Shown here piece after piece: positions 1-8,503 of a stretch of 63,133 nucleotides of DNA. The translations under genes were made by a program, and so were the position numbers. Location: NCBI GenBank assembly GCA_938038205.1, contig CALHSA010000002.1:1-63133 (forward strand). Reading direction: 5' to 3'. Numbering within the stretch: position 1 is the stretch's first letter; each line of letters begins with the position of its first letter. Origin of the DNA: an uncultured bacterium (GTDB lineage Bacteria; Bdellovibrionota_C; UBA2361; JANWWW01). The notes below the pieces were generated by a model. That model was not told the origin of the DNA and searched no databases. It saw only the letters and a list, made by a program, of their open reading frames with translations.

Positions 1-75
1 GATTCGTTAAAAGAACTGTTCTCGGATAAAACTGGGACTTATAGAATAGTGGATGGAAAAATTATTGAGGAGTAA
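1..75 (+). CDS. C-terminal tail of a truncated gene
   Basis: Frame 1 is open from the window edge for 24 codons and closes with TAA at 73-75. The residues seen end in TYRIVDGKIIEE. There is too little to name a family. An 80-nt gap separates it from the next gene; a weak hairpin at 86-104 (AAAGTG/CACTTT) lies in that gap but has no clear T-run. Confidence 0.5.
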   Translation, partial: DSLKELFSDKTGTYRIVDGKIIEE

Positions 76-155
76 ATTTAACTAAAAAGTGTTTTAGGCA
101 CTTTACTAAAGATTTTTAATTTTTAAAATATTATTCTGGAAAATAAAATAAGTTT

Positions 156-698
156 ATGCTTGTAAATAGCTTAAATCCTGATAAACATTCACCTGATATC
201 ACAATTAATACTGAGTTTGTTGAGGTAAAAATATTTGAAAGTTTAGATGAATTCTTGATTGGGCTACCATATGCTTTTTTTAACGCAGAGAGACCAATAT
301 TATTAATTTTTAAACATAATAAAGATTTTCAATCAGAGACACTGGAATCAATTTCTCAACAGAGTATAGAAGAATATTTATTTATTGCTTATGAATTTGA
401 GGGAAATATTGTTTTTATTTTAGTAAATCCTAATGTCATTAAATATTATGAGGATATAAATACTCTGGTTTTAGAGACGCTTACGGCATATGGCTTGGGT
501 GAGGATGAAATGCACAACGTAAAAAGCCTTGGAGGAGGGCATGTAACATTAAAGATAGGTGATAAGGGGGCAGAACTATCATTCTTAGAAGAGTATCCTC
601 ATGGAGTAGGCTTAGATTTTCAAACAATTACAGATTATTGGCCCTCATCAATGCAGGTCAATAATTTAAGTAGCTTTAAGTTACTTGCTGACTTTTGA
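156..698 (+). CDS. hypothetical protein, 180 aa
   Basis: I do not recognise this protein. It is a mixed alpha/beta-looking, acidic, soluble sequence without signal peptide or membrane segment. A glycine-rich stretch, SLGGGHVTLKIGDKGAELSF, lies near residues 124-143 and resembles a beta-hairpin. The ATG at 156 is preceded by AT-rich DNA with no good ribosome binding site. About 1 kb of non-coding DNA follows. Codon use is AT-rich like the neighbours, so there is no sign of recent transfer. Function unknown. Confidence 0.6.
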   Translation: MLVNSLNPDKHSPDITINTEFVEVKIFESLDEFLIGLPYAFFNAERPILLIFKHNKDFQSETLESISQQSIEEYLFIAYEFEGNIVFILVNPNVIKYYEDINTLVLETLTAYGLGEDEMHNVKSLGGGHVTLKIGDKGAELSFLEEYPHGVGLDFQTITDYWPSSMQVNNLSSFKLLADF

Positions 699-1714
699 AA
701 AATTTAAATTTTTTCTAACAGTTACATTAGCTGAGACGTTTAATTTATATCTTTGAGAAAACACTAGGCTATTAATCCCGATTAAACATTGAAAATTAGT
801 TTTATAAAAAGTAATTTAATTTTGAGTTTATTGGTGCTTTAAAAATACCTTTTTTGTTGAGTTTGCTTTTTTATTTTACTTACTTGCTGAATCATAAAAT
901 TTTTAAACCTTTACCTCCCACATTCTTAGGTTAGTAGGTATATTTAGGTCGTTTGCTTTTTAGGTTGACAAAAATTTTATCAAGCCTAGGTAAAGAACCT
1001 TTAACTTTTGTTTTCCGGTATAATTTTGTCGGAAGACTGAGCTAGTTGTGTGTAATTTTCTCTCTGTAAGAGGGTTTTTGGGATTTATAAGCATATTAGG
1101 CCACTAAATTCTAAAATTTAAAGAAAAACCTAAACTTTAAACTTAATCATATCATAGCTAAAAACTGTACTAGAATTTAAGTTCTAGTACAGTTTTCTAA
1201 AATGGATTTTTGTTTTAAATTAGGTGCCTAATCCTATTTTTTATGAGAATTTCTAGGAAACGATCATAATTTAAAAAAGCTAAATTAAGTACAATGAAAT
1301 CCTTTTACCTTGTTGAACATAAAGAATAACGCACATTCTTACTCTTTTGCCGTTTTAATAGATCTGCAGAATTTATCCTGCCTTAGTTAGTTTACACTGG
1401 TTTAAAATATTTTACATAAATTTAAACAATCTAAACATAGGCTAGAAAACTTTTAACCTTAAAACAGTTAAAATCAAATCTTTTTTATAATTGTAAAAAT
1501 TTATTTAAAAAATCTTACTATTTACAAGGTAAAACACCGATCTTTTTATTTAAACACTCTTAAATGGCAAATTCTAGATACTATAATTATCTAAGAGCCG
1601 ATATTCGGAGATTTACAGATTACTTATAAATTTAGTAGCAAACTTAAAGATTTATAGAAGTTTGGAATCTATTAAAGTTAACCCAAAGCCTGATAGCTCG
1701 ATTACTAAGTCAGT
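699..1714. other. long AT-rich intergenic region
   Basis: No convincing coding frame was found on either strand over about 1 kb. It holds a perfect 15-bp hairpin at 1161-1196. A TATAAT at 1019-1024 is followed by a small hairpin and T-run near 1062-1078; this could mark a short RNA, but no matching -35 element is visible. The remainder shows nothing recognisable and may be decayed coding sequence. Confidence 0.55.
1161..1196. repeat. perfect 15-bp inverted repeat (hairpin)
   Basis: The arms aaaactgtactagaa (1161-1175) and ttctagtacagtttt (1182-1196) are exact reverse complements around a 6-nt loop. The A-rich and T-rich ends would allow it to act as a bidirectional terminator. The GC content of the stem is low, however, and no gene ends nearby. 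A protein-binding palindrome is an alternative. Confidence 0.75.
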
Positions 1715-2380
1715 ATGAATGAGTTTAAATCTATTCAGAATTGTTGTAATTATTGGTCTACGGGCATACACGAGTTTGATCCTATCTGGGAAAACTCTGC
1801 ACGTAGTCCATTCTCTCAACCGAGGTGGTTTTCGCCACTTCAACCTGATCTTCGATTAAACTTTTATGCAACTAACTTAGGGTTTATACATTCATTATAT
1901 GAGAGGGTAATCACCACTCTAAGTCGAGTTATTGACTCATTGGTTAATTACATTAAGGAGCTTGGATTGGGTAAAAGGTTGGAGATGCCAAGGGTTGAAC
2001 CCAAAGTAATTAACTCACCCTCAATAGATCAAATAGAAAGTGGTGTTAATGAAACTGAGGGTTCTATGCCCGAGCTTGCTCATCAGTGCCCAGCAACACA
2101 ATCTCCAACACCAAGCGTTGAAAAAAAAGTTGAGTCAAAAAGTTTAATCGAAGAGATTCTTCAAGAGTTCTTCTCAGCTATTGAGAAGAAAACAAAAAAA
2201 GGAATAAAAAATAAGCTTAAAAAAATAGCCAAAAACACATTTAAAGGGATAACCAACAATATCTTTAAAACTGCAACAAAATTTCTGTCAAAAATAAAGT
2301 CGTTACTCTCTCCAAGCACTTTTAGCTGGGTAAGAGACGTTTTGTTTGATACCATCTCAAAAAAAGTAGCAAATAAATAA
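1715..2380 (+). CDS. hypothetical Lys-rich protein, 221 aa
   Basis: I do not recognise this protein. The first ~90 residues contain aromatic-rich and helical segments. A Pro/Ser/Glu-rich linker follows near 92-140. The last ~80 residues are a strongly basic amphipathic region with repeated KK(T/I)xK patterns. There is no signal peptide or membrane span. The basic tail could bind nucleic acid or membrane; this is inference only. The ATG at 1715 has no evident ribosome binding site. A bidirectional terminator (2402-2435) follows and separates it from the convergent thyX. Confidence 0.6.
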   Translation: MNEFKSIQNCCNYWSTGIHEFDPIWENSARSPFSQPRWFSPLQPDLRLNFYATNLGFIHSLYERVITTLSRVIDSLVNYIKELGLGKRLEMPRVEPKVINSPSIDQIESGVNETEGSMPELAHQCPATQSPTPSVEKKVESKSLIEEILQEFFSAIEKKTKKGIKNKLKKIAKNTFKGITNNIFKTATKFLSKIKSLLSPSTFSWVRDVLFDTISKKVANK

Positions 2381-2401
2381 TACTTATCTATTTGCTACAC
2401 A

Positions 2402-2435
2402 AAAAGCTGGGCTAATTTTAATTAGCCCAGCTTTT
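2402..2435. terminator. bidirectional rho-independent terminator
   Basis: The arms aaaagctgggctaatt and aattagcccagctttt are perfect reverse complements. The A-run on one side and T-run on the other let it stop transcription from both sides. It lies between the convergent genes ending at 2380 (+) and 2434 (-), and its last bases touch the thyX stop. Confidence 0.85.
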
Positions 2436-3360
2436 ATACTTTTTTAAAATCGGTGGTTAGGGAGTAATGACCATCCTCAAATATTAGGATTCTATAATCT
2501 GAGAAAAAATTTGGTTCTATAGTTTTTAAGCAAGCAAATATTGAGATTGCCAGTCTCCTAATCTCAATATCCGCTGAGGGGTGGGATCTCATCTCTATAA
2601 AGTGTCTCCATGCTCTAAGGTTACCAGTTACAACTATAGGAGCCTCAAGCTCATGAGGCAAACACATTCTAGAGAGCTGATTTATTCTTTTTTTTCTATC
2701 TGTTTTAGCATGAGGCCCCTCCTCCACTTTTAAAAAGCTAAAATCCCCCTCATTGAGGTATTCTTTTAACTCTAAGTAACTCTTATAGGCACGATTTATT
2801 CTCTCAATAAATTTCTGATGCAGAGTATCATCTGTTTGAAATTCATACCTCTCAACAAATCTAAGACTCAGTTCATCAACGTACCTTGTACTTTGCTGAC
2901 TGTAAGCGAATCCAGCCCTATGTCTAATAAATTCATGAGTAGTTGCCCTTGAGATTCCATATAATAGAAAAGAGTAATTTGCATGCTCAAAAACTGAACC
3001 ATGCCCAGATTTTTTTAAGTTTAAAAGGTACTCAGCTACCCTGTTATTGAATGTTCTTTTAGGACCAAAACTGCAATAACAAGTTTGTCCGGCAAACTTA
3101 ACCAAAGCCTCCCCTGAGGTTAAAATTCTTGTATCATCATCTAGGTACCCTAAAAAATCCTCTCCATAACCCTCTAAGTACCCTCTAATATTTTCAATAT
3201 TAGTATTGGGTTTTGAAAGCAAAATTACCCCAGGTGACCTAAGATACCGCACACCTTCATCTGTGAAATAAACAGTCGATTCAATTAATGGCCAACCATT
3301 TAAGTTTGCAACACCTAAATCCTTGCATAGGTTCTCAAACCCTACATCTTTAGTATCCAT
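2434..3360 (-). CDS. thyX: FAD-dependent thymidylate synthase ThyX
   Basis: ThyX makes dTMP from dUMP using methylene-tetrahydrofolate, FAD and NADPH in the cytoplasm. The ThyX signature is recognisable as FIRHRAGFAYSQQSTRYV, near residues 150-167 of the chosen protein. The spacing from RHR to the following STRY is one residue longer than in the usual RHRx7S motif. At 308 aa it is longer than the ~220-aa family core and has an N-terminal extension. I chose the ATG at 3360, which has AAGG just upstream. An in-frame start at 3432 would add 24 residues that look translated from the promoter region. Convergent with the upstream 221-aa gene; divergent from the pilin gene. Confidence 0.93.
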   Translation of the reverse strand: MDTKDVGFENLCKDLGVANLNGWPLIESTVYFTDEGVRYLRSPGVILLSKPNTNIENIRGYLEGYGEDFLGYLDDDTRILTSGEALVKFAGQTCYCSFGPKRTFNNRVAEYLLNLKKSGHGSVFEHANYSFLLYGISRATTHEFIRHRAGFAYSQQSTRYVDELSLRFVERYEFQTDDTLHQKFIERINRAYKSYLELKEYLNEGDFSFLKVEEGPHAKTDRKKRINQLSRMCLPHELEAPIVVTGNLRAWRHFIEMRSHPSADIEIRRLAISIFACLKTIEPNFFSDYRILIFEDGHYSLTTDFKKV

Positions 3361-3383
3361 TGACCTTAAAGTATAAACAAAAT

Positions 3384-3409
3384 TTGTCAAAATTACGTAG
3401 TTTTGACAA
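3384..3409. promoter_or_regulatory. inverted repeat upstream of thyX, possible operator
   Basis: The sequences ttgtcaaaa and ttttgacaa form 9-bp perfect arms around an 8-nt spacer. The repeat lies 24-49 nt upstream of the chosen thyX start and overlaps the likely promoter. A TATACT (minus strand, 3370-3375) sits 9 nt before the ATG. The size and placement fit a dimeric repressor site; no regulator can be named. Confidence 0.45.
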
Positions 3410-3504
3410 TTTTTGTCACTAATTAAAAACAAAAAAACTAAAAAAAGTACTTATATATTAAAAATACGACTAAAAGTACATTATCCAAACACCAATAAGC
3501 TGTA

Positions 3505-3520
3505 TGGCATAATACTTGCT
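3505..3520 (+). promoter_or_regulatory. candidate sigma-54 (RpoN) promoter of the pilin gene
   Basis: TGGCATAATACTTGCT matches the -24/-12 consensus TGGCAC-N5-TTGCT with one mismatch. The GG (3506-3507) and GC (3518-3519) are separated by exactly 10 nt. Sigma-54 control of pilA is well established in Myxococcus, Geobacter and Pseudomonas. The predicted start near 3531 would leave a leader of only ~13 nt, just enough to hold the GGAGG. Confidence 0.6.
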
Positions 3521-3543
3521 ATGAATTTTTGCGGAGGTTAAAA

Positions 3544-3951
3544 ATGCCAGTGAAGAAAAAGAAGAAAAAAAATACAAAAAAAGGGTTTACATTAATTGAG
3601 CTACTAGTAGTAGTTGCCATTGTTGGAATTCTAGCAGCAATTGCTATTCCTCAGTTTCAAAGATATAGAGAAAGGGCTTTCGATGCTCGAGCTCAATCTG
3701 ATTTGCGAAATTTAATGACTGCCCAGGAGGCGTACTTTGTTGATAACGAATCCTACACATCGACTTTGAATGACTTAGCAAACTTTGGCTTTAGACCAAG
3801 CAGTGGCGTTACAGTGACCATAACATCTGCAGACGGATCATCCTGGTCGGCTTATGCTGAGCATCCCTCAGGAACAAGACGATTCTGCTACAATTCTGAG
3901 GGTGCATCCAATGGAATTGTCTCCGTTGCACGTGGCACAGATTGCCCTTAA
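3544..3951 (+). CDS. type IV pilin-like protein
   Basis: This is a prepilin of 135 aa. A short, very basic leader (about ten Lys) precedes the cleavage and methylation motif [20 protein letters not shown]; peptidase cleavage would fall after the Gly and the mature protein would start with Phe, with Glu5 present. The hydrophobic helix continues to QFQRYRERA and is followed by a globular domain. Two C-terminal cysteines (RFCYNSE and TDCP) could form the D-loop disulfide typical of pilins. The ATG at 3544 has GGAGG 6 nt upstream; a TTG at 3529 would lie across the promoter start. It is monocistronic, with a sigma-54-type promoter in front and a strong terminator behind. Major pilin (PilA) is likely, but a minor pseudopilin cannot be excluded. 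Confidence 0.88.
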   Translation: MPVKKKKKKNTKKGFTLIELLVVVAIVGILAAIAIPQFQRYRERAFDARAQSDLRNLMTAQEAYFVDNESYTSTLNDLANFGFRPSSGVTVTITSADGSSWSAYAEHPSGTRRFCYNSEGASNGIVSVARGTDCP

Positions 3952-3958
3952 TGTAGAA

Positions 3959-6583
3959 TTAGGTTTGATATAAGGTTAGTGGTCCCGGGTTTTCCCCGCC
4001 CGGGACTTTTTTTATTTTTAAAACCAAACGGTTTTTACTTTCTTCAAACCAAGCTCTACTAGTAAAAGTAGCGATTTTAGCAATTAATAATCTCTTTAAA
4101 AGGTAATTTCCTGATAACTTTATATTCTTTCTTAAGTTGTATTTTTTATCTCTAAGCTTAATCAGAGCGAGTAACTTCAAAATTTTTAGTTTAAGTTTTA
4201 AGATTTTAGTTTTTATATAACCTTCATCGATGTTGAAGTAGTAACGAAGTTTAAATTTACCCTTTGGTTTTAAAAGAAAATGTATAATTAACCAAATCAT
4301 TACAGCGATATTTCTTACTGTTCGCTGAAACACTAAGTTAAATATCGTAGAATCTTTTCTTCGATATTTAAACTTTTTCACTAAATTAAGGGCTATTTTT
4401 TTTAATCCAATCTTGATAACTTGATTCACTGTTGTTTGATTTCGGAACCAAAAGTTTTTTACTGTACTTAGAGTTTTATTTTTAATCTTTAGTGAATATT
4501 TAATTATAATTCTTGATTTTAATAATTCTCTTATATAGCTAGTAGAGTTTTTTACGATTGATTTTAATGATTCCCTTACATTGTAATACTTACAGTCGCG
4601 TTTATGTTTAGTTAGTCCTTCCCTTTTGTTTAAAAGTAATTTAACTCGCAAATAAAATTTCAGTTGATTCAGTCTAATTGACTTTAATATTATCATCAAT
4701 CTCTTGTGGATGAAGGTCTTAATTGAGTGAGTTCCTCTTATTTGGAGATCTCTTATAAGTGAAAGAGTGTTAAATCTTGTTTTAAGTGTTAATAATTTCA
4801 GTAGCGGATTCCTATTATTTTTTAATCTAGCATAAGATTTGGAGAGTGAACCATTAAATGAGGGTGAAAAAATAACTCTGTGTAACTTTCGTAATATATC
4901 ATGGAGCCTATAAAAAATTTTTGTATCAGAGATAAGCTGTTTTACATAAGTTCCTTTAAAAGCTAAGACTTCATTTAAATTAAATTTCACAAGTGGGGGA
5001 GTTCGATTTGGTATCAGTGATTTAATCACCGGATTTCTCTTTTCGCCATAACTTTTTTTGATTGGTAATTTAAAATTAAATGAAACTGCACTATTTTTGT
5101 GTCTGTCTAACGTACCCTCCCCTTTCTCAAGCTTTAAAGTTTTAAGATTTGTATTGGGTTTATTATGTGCACCTTTGTATTTTTTTAATCTAACTATCGA
5201 TCCCTCGGAAAAAAACTTATTTTTGTTGCTCTTTTCTGAATACTTGTCTAAAGTATTCGGCTTTATCTTTCTTGGTTCCTGATATTTGGAATTGGGAGAG
5301 AATATAACATATAGTTTTTTATTTGAGGGGTTTACAGTAGTAAATAAAGGATTTCCGAGAACCAAATTAGTTCTTTCTGTTAGTTCTTTAACCCTTAACT
5401 TATAAGTTTGGTCTTGAGACCTTACGCTTTTATTTGGAGCTGATTTGCTATGTAAGTTAGGAGTTGAGTTATGATTTTTATGTGCATTTTCAAATCCTTT
5501 TAAACTATATTTTGTAATCACTCCCTGGTTGTCGGAGATATTCAGTGTTTCAGGATTAGAATTTAGTATAAAATTGGAACTTTCAATCCGATTCCTTAGA
5601 GGCTGTAATAAGGTATCTAAAGAGCCTTCCCTAGAGAGAGTCAAAAGATTGTGATCTAGTAAAAGAGAAGATTCGAGTGTTTCAATATCGTTGAATATAT
5701 TGTACCTCTGAGGCTTATTTTTTTGAGACTGAAACAACGTGTTTGAAGGCTTTTCCTTTAAAGGTTTAAGATACTTATTTTTATTTCTATTTGCCGTATG
5801 TATTAAGTGCATGGTTAATTTCGGTGGTTTTTGTGCAGGATCTGATTTTGTGCTAGCAATCTCAGTATAATGTTTATTTTCACTTTTATAAAAAAGCGTG
5901 CTTATTTGATCCCTATCAGTAGAGAAAAGAAATCTCTCAGGGAATGATTTAAAATGTTCCCTTATTAACACGTAAAACCTTAACATGTTCATTAAATATG
6001 TGTAAGCCGAGGGTTTCTCTTCAAAGATTGATGACCAAAACCTTTCCTCGGAGCTTATCTTTTTTTGTAGTTGTTCGCCACTCTCACAGCCTATTAATTT
6101 TCTGAAAAAATTCTGTGGAGTTATTCCGCTTAATTTTAGTATACCATCCTCTGAGGCTTTAAAGTATTTTAAAAACTCCTCTAATCTGACTTTGTTCTTG
6201 ATGTTTATTGGAATACACGTAACATCTACACGATCCCCGTTTCTTTGAAATAAATAAGCAACAAGAATTTTACTATTAGGGGTACGATTACCATCAGGTG
6301 TTGAGATTATACAGCAAACTCCTTCTTCTCCAGCTATTAAAAGTTCTTCTAAGCGAAGATACTTTTTCTGAAGGTTTTCTTCACAATGAGCCACTAAATT
6401 CCTAAATTCAAAACCGTTACACATTAAAGTGGATTTACCATTCTCTTCTGGCACTATCTCATAACTAAAAGTAGTAGGTTTGTTAGACACTTCTCGTAGA
6501 AAACCAACAAAGAAAGCTGCGATAGTTTTGGATCCTAGATGTATATCTTTAGTTGGATTAGTACAATGAGTTATGGAGCTCAC
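3959..6583 (-). CDS. unknown large basic protein coupled to sppA
   Basis: I do not recognise this 874-aa protein. Residues 1-~220 look like a folded domain with beta-rich stretches (VCCIISTPDG, VDVTCIPINI). Residues ~230-530 are low-complexity and rich in Asn, Lys, Ser and Pro, and are probably disordered. The last ~340 residues are extremely rich in Lys, Arg, Leu and Ile, in helical runs, with one possible hydrophobic segment (AVMIWLIIHFLL). The GTG at 6583 overlaps the sppA stop as GTGA, so it is probably translationally coupled; a TTG at 6586 is the alternative. Its last codons run through the pilin terminator, so the end of the gene reads KKVPGGENPGPLTLYQT. It is uninterrupted over 2.6 kb, which argues for a real gene. 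Confidence 0.6.
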   Translation of the reverse strand: MSSITHCTNPTKDIHLGSKTIAAFFVGFLREVSNKPTTFSYEIVPEENGKSTLMCNGFEFRNLVAHCEENLQKKYLRLEELLIAGEEGVCCIISTPDGNRTPNSKILVAYLFQRNGDRVDVTCIPINIKNKVRLEEFLKYFKASEDGILKLSGITPQNFFRKLIGCESGEQLQKKISSEERFWSSIFEEKPSAYTYLMNMLRFYVLIREHFKSFPERFLFSTDRDQISTLFYKSENKHYTEIASTKSDPAQKPPKLTMHLIHTANRNKNKYLKPLKEKPSNTLFQSQKNKPQRYNIFNDIETLESSLLLDHNLLTLSREGSLDTLLQPLRNRIESSNFILNSNPETLNISDNQGVITKYSLKGFENAHKNHNSTPNLHSKSAPNKSVRSQDQTYKLRVKELTERTNLVLGNPLFTTVNPSNKKLYVIFSPNSKYQEPRKIKPNTLDKYSEKSNKNKFFSEGSIVRLKKYKGAHNKPNTNLKTLKLEKGEGTLDRHKNSAVSFNFKLPIKKSYGEKRNPVIKSLIPNRTPPLVKFNLNEVLAFKGTYVKQLISDTKIFYRLHDILRKLHRVIFSPSFNGSLSKSYARLKNNRNPLLKLLTLKTRFNTLSLIRDLQIRGTHSIKTFIHKRLMIILKSIRLNQLKFYLRVKLLLNKREGLTKHKRDCKYYNVRESLKSIVKNSTSYIRELLKSRIIIKYSLKIKNKTLSTVKNFWFRNQTTVNQVIKIGLKKIALNLVKKFKYRRKDSTIFNLVFQRTVRNIAVMIWLIIHFLLKPKGKFKLRYYFNIDEGYIKTKILKLKLKILKLLALIKLRDKKYNLRKNIKLSGNYLLKRLLIAKIATFTSRAWFEESKNRLVLKIKKVPGGENPGPLTLYQT
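3982..4013 (+). terminator. rho-independent terminator of the pilin gene
   Basis: The arms gtcccggg (3982-3989) and cccgggac (3999-4006) form a strong 8-bp GC stem with a 9-nt loop, followed by seven T. It lies 31 nt after the pilin stop. The same DNA encodes the C-terminus of the convergent 874-aa gene. Confidence 0.92.
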
Positions 6584-7443
6584 CAAGCATAATATTGTAA
6601 AAGCCTACTAGATAGAAAATCATTAAAACTTATACCTAAAATCTCTTTAATAAATTCAGTGTAATCTTTCGGAATTACCAACAACGGATCTTTGCCAGTA
6701 ATTCCGGCTAATTCTAGGGATGCTTTTGCTGCCTTAAAAATATCACCAAAATCATCTATAAGCCCATACTCAAGGGCTTCTTGACCAGTTAAAAACCTAC
6801 CATCTGCAAACCTTCCTACTTGATCCTCGGATAAACCTCGAGCAAGCGCGATATCTTGAATAAATTGTTTGTGTATTTTTCCTGTGGCCTCTTTCAAAAA
6901 TTCTCTTTCTTTGTCACTTAGTGGTCTGAAAATATTACCTACATCCTTTAAATCGCCACTTTTTACCGTTTCAAATTTTATTCCAACTTTATTAGTTAAG
7001 TCTGACAAATCAGGTATCTGCATAATAACACCTATGGAACCTGTTATCGTTCCAGGTTGTGCAAATACTTTTTTTCCGGCTACTGCAACGTATAATCCTC
7101 CCGATGCTGCAATCGAACCCATACTTGATACAATAGGTTTTTCCTTAATGGATCTTATGAAAGAGAATAATTCCTGGCTAGGGCCTACGGCACCACCTGG
7201 GGAGTCAATCCTGATTACAATAGATTTTATCGATTCATCTCTTAAAAACTGCCTAATTCTACGAATAGAGTCAAGGGAGTCAATAATTGGCCCTACTATT
7301 CTTACTACACCAACTTTTTGGTAATTAGTAAGCAACTGATCTTCTTTGAATTTTATAAATTTCTCAGCAACTAATCCCAATAAAATCACTAAAACTAAGA
7401 TAGTTAAAATTTTTAATACCCACAGAAAAAATGATTTAATCAT
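6580..7443 (-). CDS. sppA: signal peptide peptidase SppA, short form
   Basis: SppA is a membrane serine protease (family S49) that degrades cleaved signal peptides. An N-terminal membrane anchor spans about residues 4-26. The nucleophile Ser114 lies in GSIAASGGLYVA, and the general-base Lys166 in VKSGDLKDVG. The 287-aa length is that of the single-domain bacillus-type enzyme rather than the doubled E. coli one. It sits between a glycosidase-like lipoprotein gene (5-nt gap) and the basic 874-aa gene (4-nt overlap), so all three are probably cotranscribed. Confidence 0.93.
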   Translation of the reverse strand: MIKSFFLWVLKILTILVLVILLGLVAEKFIKFKEDQLLTNYQKVGVVRIVGPIIDSLDSIRRIRQFLRDESIKSIVIRIDSPGGAVGPSQELFSFIRSIKEKPIVSSMGSIAASGGLYVAVAGKKVFAQPGTITGSIGVIMQIPDLSDLTNKVGIKFETVKSGDLKDVGNIFRPLSDKEREFLKEATGKIHKQFIQDIALARGLSEDQVGRFADGRFLTGQEALEYGLIDDFGDIFKAAKASLELAGITGKDPLLVIPKDYTEFIKEILGISFNDFLSSRLLQYYAW

Positions 7444-7448
7444 GGTAA

Positions 7449-8456
7449 TTAGTTTAACAATTTCAAGTATAAATCGCTAAATGGAAATTTTGAAAGGTTT
7501 CTTAAACCATAAGTCCCATCAGGTGGTGCGTCTTCGGTGTAAGTATATATGTATATCACTTCCAAGTTTCTCAAATTTTCCACTAAAAATGGCCATACTC
7601 TCTCACCATACTCTAGCTGCTTGTTAATACCTCTTGCGCCAGATTCAGTCACTAATATGGGCTTTCTAACTCTTGATAGAACATCCTTTATGCCACCTTT
7701 TACAAAAAATTTTTCAAACTGACTCCCGTAAATATGAACTGCCCATTTGTCAACCAATCGATGAGCACCAAGAGATATTAGATCTTTGTTATATTCCAAA
7801 GCGTTATTGCTGTTTTGATTAATAGCTGTAGTTGCCGCATTCACCAAAGCTTTATTCACTCTTTTTGAGTTAAAAAGGTCTCTTGAATACGCAAGCAACT
7901 CATAGTAGTTGGAAGGAGATTTGAAGCCCATTACTGCATTTTCCGTCAGAGACTTATCGTTTGGCTCATTCCAAACTTGGACTGCCTTTATCAAATGAGC
8001 TTTTTTTACATACTCAAGTAGTGGATCTAACCAATACGTAATAAATGATACCCTTGGATTGTCCTGAATCCAATTTTTCCTGTCACTCATCCATGAAGGT
8101 AACCCCGTTGTAACTAAAATTATGTCCACATTTTCTGGTATCTCACTAAGTATCGAATCTAAAAAAGTGAAATTAGGACTAACCTTTGGACTTGGATGTG
8201 ATTTATCATCCCACCTAAGTAAAACTCTGATCTTTTTAAATTTTAAGTTTTTAGTAACATCATCTGCTTGATTTTTTATTGTTCCAAACCTGCTATCATT
8301 AAAAAACGCATTAATACCAAGCTTACTCCGCGGTAACTCCTTTCTTGGAGGATCTTTAAGTACACTCTCAATTTTTTCTTTATCCAAACACGCCCCAAAA
8401 ACAAGCAGGATCAGAGTAAAAACTAGTAAATGAATACTAGAGCTTAATTTTGTCAT
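7449..8456 (-). CDS. lipoprotein with glycoside hydrolase clan A-like fold
   Basis: The protein has a signal peptide ending in a lipobox, LVFGAC, with Cys23, so it should be lipid-anchored outside the cytoplasm. The body resembles a TIM-barrel glycosidase of clan GH-A. The acid/base Glu164 lies in VQVWNEPND, and the likely nucleophile Glu271 in ILVTESGARG. These two motifs on strands 4 and 7 are the clan hallmark. Length is 335 aa. The substrate cannot be told; the GH family is not assigned. The start codon is 8 nt from a run of seven G on the coding strand (8465-8471), which occupies the ribosome binding region. Confidence 0.75.
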   Translation of the reverse strand: MTKLSSSIHLLVFTLILLVFGACLDKEKIESVLKDPPRKELPRSKLGINAFFNDSRFGTIKNQADDVTKNLKFKKIRVLLRWDDKSHPSPKVSPNFTFLDSILSEIPENVDIILVTTGLPSWMSDRKNWIQDNPRVSFITYWLDPLLEYVKKAHLIKAVQVWNEPNDKSLTENAVMGFKSPSNYYELLAYSRDLFNSKRVNKALVNAATTAINQNSNNALEYNKDLISLGAHRLVDKWAVHIYGSQFEKFFVKGGIKDVLSRVRKPILVTESGARGINKQLEYGERVWPFLVENLRNLEVIYIYTYTEDAPPDGTYGLRNLSKFPFSDLYLKLLN

Positions 8457-8503
8457 TATTATTACCCCCCCAGAGATTTAGTAATTTACTTTTAGTCTAA
8501 AAA

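Noticed and set aside
1019-1079. Small RNA gene
   Set aside because: TATAAT and a small hairpin with T-run are present, but no -35 and a weak stem; chance is likely in such AT-rich DNA.
1652-1843. Minus-strand 63-codon frame
   Set aside because: It is antisense to the 221-aa gene and has no independent support.
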